Positions 4,875 through 6,685 of a stretch of 6,685 nucleotides of DNA are shown one piece after another. The DNA comes from Methylophaga sp. (GTDB taxonomy: Bacteria; Pseudomonadota; Gammaproteobacteria; Nitrosococcales; Methylophagaceae), in assembly GCA_013139345.1 (NCBI GenBank), contig WTAY01000012.1, forward strand, positions 1 to 6,685. Reading direction: 5' to 3'. Position numbers and translations under genes: made by a program. Within the stretch, counting starts at the first letter, position 1, and the number at the start of each line of letters is the position of its first letter. The notes beneath the pieces were generated by a model that was not told where the DNA came from, did no database searches, and saw only the letters and a program-made list of their open reading frames with translations.

Positions 4875-5162
4875 ATGAACAATACTCAAAAACCCAATCA
4901 AACCTTAACGCAACAAGGTGCTTTTAGAAAAGATAGAAGTGCTTTAAATCGCGCGGAAAATCATAGCATTACTGATGGTGACCTTATTCAGAAAATGGCA
5001 GAAACACATTCAAACCCTAATTCTGCTCAAGCATATTCGGAGGCTGCTGGTGCTGTAATTCATACACGTGCCAACATGAACAAAGAAACACCTATAAATG
5101 ATGCTTTAGAAGCAATTCTAAAAGAGCATGAAATTTTCAACAAAAACGGACAAACAACTTAA
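4875..5162 (+). CDS. Small hydrophilic protein of unknown family
   Basis: A 95-aa protein starting MNNTQKPNQTLTQQGAF. The first 35 residues are rich in N, Q, T and K and look disordered; then comes a likely helical part (DGDLIQKMAETH, then SAQAYSEAAGAVIHTRANM) and an acidic helix near the C-terminus (INDALEAILKEHEIF). There is no cysteine or tryptophan, no signal peptide and no membrane segment. I recognise no family and propose no activity. It has its own good promoter and ribosome binding site, starts 91 nt after the RHH gene and ends just before a strong terminator. This layout suggests a product made at high level under control of the RHH protein, but this is inference. Confidence 0.75.
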   Translation: MNNTQKPNQTLTQQGAFRKDRSALNRAENHSITDGDLIQKMAETHSNPNSAQAYSEAAGAVIHTRANMNKETPINDALEAILKEHEIFNKNGQTT

Positions 5163-5170
5163 TCTAATAT

Positions 5171-5200
5171 AGGTCATTACCGCAACGGTAATGACCTTTC
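5171..5200 (+). terminator. Strong intrinsic terminator after the 95-aa gene
   Basis: AGGTCATTACCG (5171-5182) and CGGTAATGACCT (5186-5197) form a perfect 12-bp stem with loop CAA, 8 nt after the stop codon. The following TTTC is only moderately T-rich. Being nearly symmetric it may also stop transcription coming from modC on the other strand. Confidence 0.7.
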
Positions 5201-5312
5201 GTGTTTAGTTTCGCAGTAAATAGATATTTAATTTCTATAACAAGTTATTATCTTGACCTAGATATCTTATACTCTAGCATTTAACTTGTGTCAAAAACAG
5301 TGTAAAACCTTA

Positions 5313-5340
5313 TCGTTCTAAACGAGTTAATATATTTTTT
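5313..5340. terminator. Weak hairpin with T run in the convergent spacer
   Basis: TCGTT (5313-5317) and AACGA (5321-5325) enclose CTA; TATATTTTTT follows at 5331-5340. The stem is short, so a terminator role is doubtful. No better terminator is seen downstream of modC. Confidence 0.25.
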
Positions 5341-5399
5341 GTACCAGATTACTAGATACAGAAAATACCCTGCAATAAAATTTAATAAACAAAACCTAT

Positions 5400-6482
5400 C
5401 TACCCAGCCTTACCCAAAAAAGAAAAAGACTGCGCTTTAATCAAGCAATAAACCTCATCACCTTGACTTAATTCTAATTCAGAAAAAGCTTTAGGGGTGA
5501 TATCTACTGTTAGAGGTGTACCAATATCAACATTTAGCGAAACACAGCTGGTGTTTTTTGTGTAGCTGATGATTTTTCCTTTAATCTGGTTTTGAATAGA
5601 AATATGTGCAATATGATGCTTGGCAATGGCTATCTCGTTGGAGCGGATGGATATATAGCAACTATCGCCTTTTGATAGTTTATCTGCAAGAGGGAGTAGC
5701 AGGGTGTTACCTTGAATTTCTGCAATGCTATGACCGGATTGTTTGTCATGACCCATAATACTGGCGGTAATAATATTTTCTAAGCCCATTGAATTAGCGA
5801 TACCTTTAACGGCTTTAGCTTTAATTACCTCATAAAAATTGCCTTTACCTATCACTTTTCCTTTATTGATGACCACTAGGTGATCCGTTAAATGCAGTAT
5901 TTCTTCCATGGAATGACTGACATAAACCATGGGTAATTTGAGTTCGTCTTTGACTCTTTTCAAAAAAGGTAAAATCTGTCCTTTTAGTCCCAGATCCAAA
6001 GAGGCTAAAGGTTCGTCTAATAACAGCAATTGGGGGGAAGCTAATAGTGCGCGACCTAGGGCAACACGTTGTTTTTCTCCGCCGGACAATTGGTTCGGAC
6101 GTTTGCTTAATAAATGTGCTATTTCTAATAAATCAATAATTTCTGCTGCTTCAAAACGGCGTAGATCTTTATCCGTTCGATTGTAACCGTAGGCTAAATT
6201 CTGCATCACTGTTAGGTGAGGGAATAGTTGGCTGTCTTGGAATACTAAGCCGATTTTACGTTTATTTGCAGGAAGGTTGATGTTTTTTTCCTGACAATAT
6301 AGATGTTTGCCATTCAGTCTAATCCAGCCATTATCGGGTTGTTTTAAGCCAGCGATTAAATTGAGTAAAGTACTTTTACCTGAACCTGATGAGCCAAATA
6401 GACCTGTCACAGGGTTTTCTAATGAGAAACTTGCATCAAGTATAAAATTGCCTTGCTGGAGTTTTAGATCAACAGATAACAT
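5400..6482 (-). CDS. modC: Molybdate ABC transporter ATP-binding protein ModC
   Basis: ModC hydrolyses ATP on the inner face of the cytoplasmic membrane to drive molybdate uptake through ModB, with ModA as the periplasmic binding protein. The 360-aa protein is close to the usual 350. It shows Walker A GSSGSGKST (residues 30-38), Q-loop Q82 in FQDSQLFPHL, signature LSGGEKQR (132-139), Walker B LLLLDEP (152-158), D-loop SLD (161-163) and switch H190 in YVSHS. The C-terminal part (about 230-360) is the regulatory Mop/TOBE region, with NQIKGKIISYTKN (298-310) typical of molybdate-binding folds. This separates ModC from other importers of the family. The ATG overlaps the modB stop by one base (TAATG), with AGAGGA 5 nt upstream, so translation is coupled. 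Confidence 0.95.
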   Translation of the reverse strand: MLSVDLKLQQGNFILDASFSLENPVTGLFGSSGSGKSTLLNLIAGLKQPDNGWIRLNGKHLYCQEKNINLPANKRKIGLVFQDSQLFPHLTVMQNLAYGYNRTDKDLRRFEAAEIIDLLEIAHLLSKRPNQLSGGEKQRVALGRALLASPQLLLLDEPLASLDLGLKGQILPFLKRVKDELKLPMVYVSHSMEEILHLTDHLVVINKGKVIGKGNFYEVIKAKAVKGIANSMGLENIITASIMGHDKQSGHSIAEIQGNTLLLPLADKLSKGDSCYISIRSNEIAIAKHHIAHISIQNQIKGKIISYTKNTSCVSLNVDIGTPLTVDITPKAFSELELSQGDEVYCLIKAQSFSFLGKAG

Positions 6483-6685
6483 TATTTTCCTCTTAACCAG
6501 GGGGCCATGCGTTGTTCAATAAAACCACTAAATAATAAGGCGGCCAAGGCGATAACAACAGAAATAATGAGCAGTCTTTGTGCCGGTTCTGCCCCGTAAG
6601 GTATTTGAATATAAGTATAAATGGCCAGAGGTAAGGTGCGAGTTTCGCCTTCGATGTTTCCTACTAAGGTGATGGTTGCGCCAAA
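6482..6685 (-). CDS. modB: Molybdate ABC transporter permease ModB, C-terminal part
   Basis: The last 67 codons of the permease; the start lies outside the window. The fragment begins FGATITLVGNIEGETRTLPLA, where GNxxGxTxTLPLAIY is the usual ModB segment after the EAA loop region. It then has one membrane segment, LLIISVVIALAALLFSGF (about residues 38-55 of the fragment), and ends QRMAPWLRGK. ModB forms the channel in the inner membrane and couples to ModC. Its stop TAA shares a base with the modC ATG, so the two form an operon; modA would be expected further upstream on this strand. Confidence 0.9.
   Translation of the reverse strand, partial: FGATITLVGNIEGETRTLPLAIYTYIQIPYGAEPAQRLLIISVVIALAALLFSGFIEQRMAPWLRGK

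Noticed and set aside
5929..6522. Plus-strand open frames inside modC
   Set aside because: They are antisense to a well-supported ModC and show no domain of their own.

Overview
The window looks like an AT-rich gammaproteobacterial chromosome. Evidence is the RluA-type pseudouridine synthase fragment, a DUF6172-like small protein, a modB-modC molybdate transporter end with canonical ModC motifs, a RAYT-type transposase with REP-like repeats, and a possible integron attC site. A methanotroph-like (Methylococcales) host is conceivable, but this is an impression and cannot be proved here.

Layout. Bases 1-423 carry the 3' part of an rluA-family gene interrupted by one in-frame TAG; the reading frame and conserved motifs continue intact after it. 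Bases 663-956 encode a DUF6172-like protein preceded by a 21-bp palindrome. Bases 957-1397 hold no firm gene: a tandem 16-bp duplication, a small inverted-repeat element, a possible promoter and a 47-codon ORF. Bases 1398-2029 carry a tightly coupled PIN-domain protein and small partner, a probable toxin-antitoxin module. It is followed by an attC-like site (2121-2166) and, 12 bp later, a cassette-style ORF (2179) that has been broken by a RAYT transposon-like element (2384-3452). That element has nested inverted repeats and a 300-bp gene-free tail.

Bases 3562-3870 (minus strand) encode a small lipoprotein with its own terminator. Bases 3962-4045 form a textbook pair of inverted REPs (a BIME). 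Directly after it, 4129-4190 can fold like domain V and the 3' end of a group II intron, with no intron-encoded protein left. Two plus-strand genes follow: a ribbon-helix-helix (RHH) protein (4253-4783) and a 95-aa protein of unknown family (4875-5162). Each has a good sigma70-type promoter, and both promoters share a GTAATTA motif in the spacer. A strong hairpin ends this unit. On the minus strand, modC (5400-6482) overlaps the end of modB (6482 to beyond the window).

Taken together, 957-4190 is an accessory island between conserved genes (rluA and DUF6172 on one side, modBC on the other). It has collected cassette-like genes, a RAYT element, REP repeats and a retroelement scar. The least understood unit, and the best candidate for something undescribed, is the RHH plus unknown-protein pair at 4194-5200.
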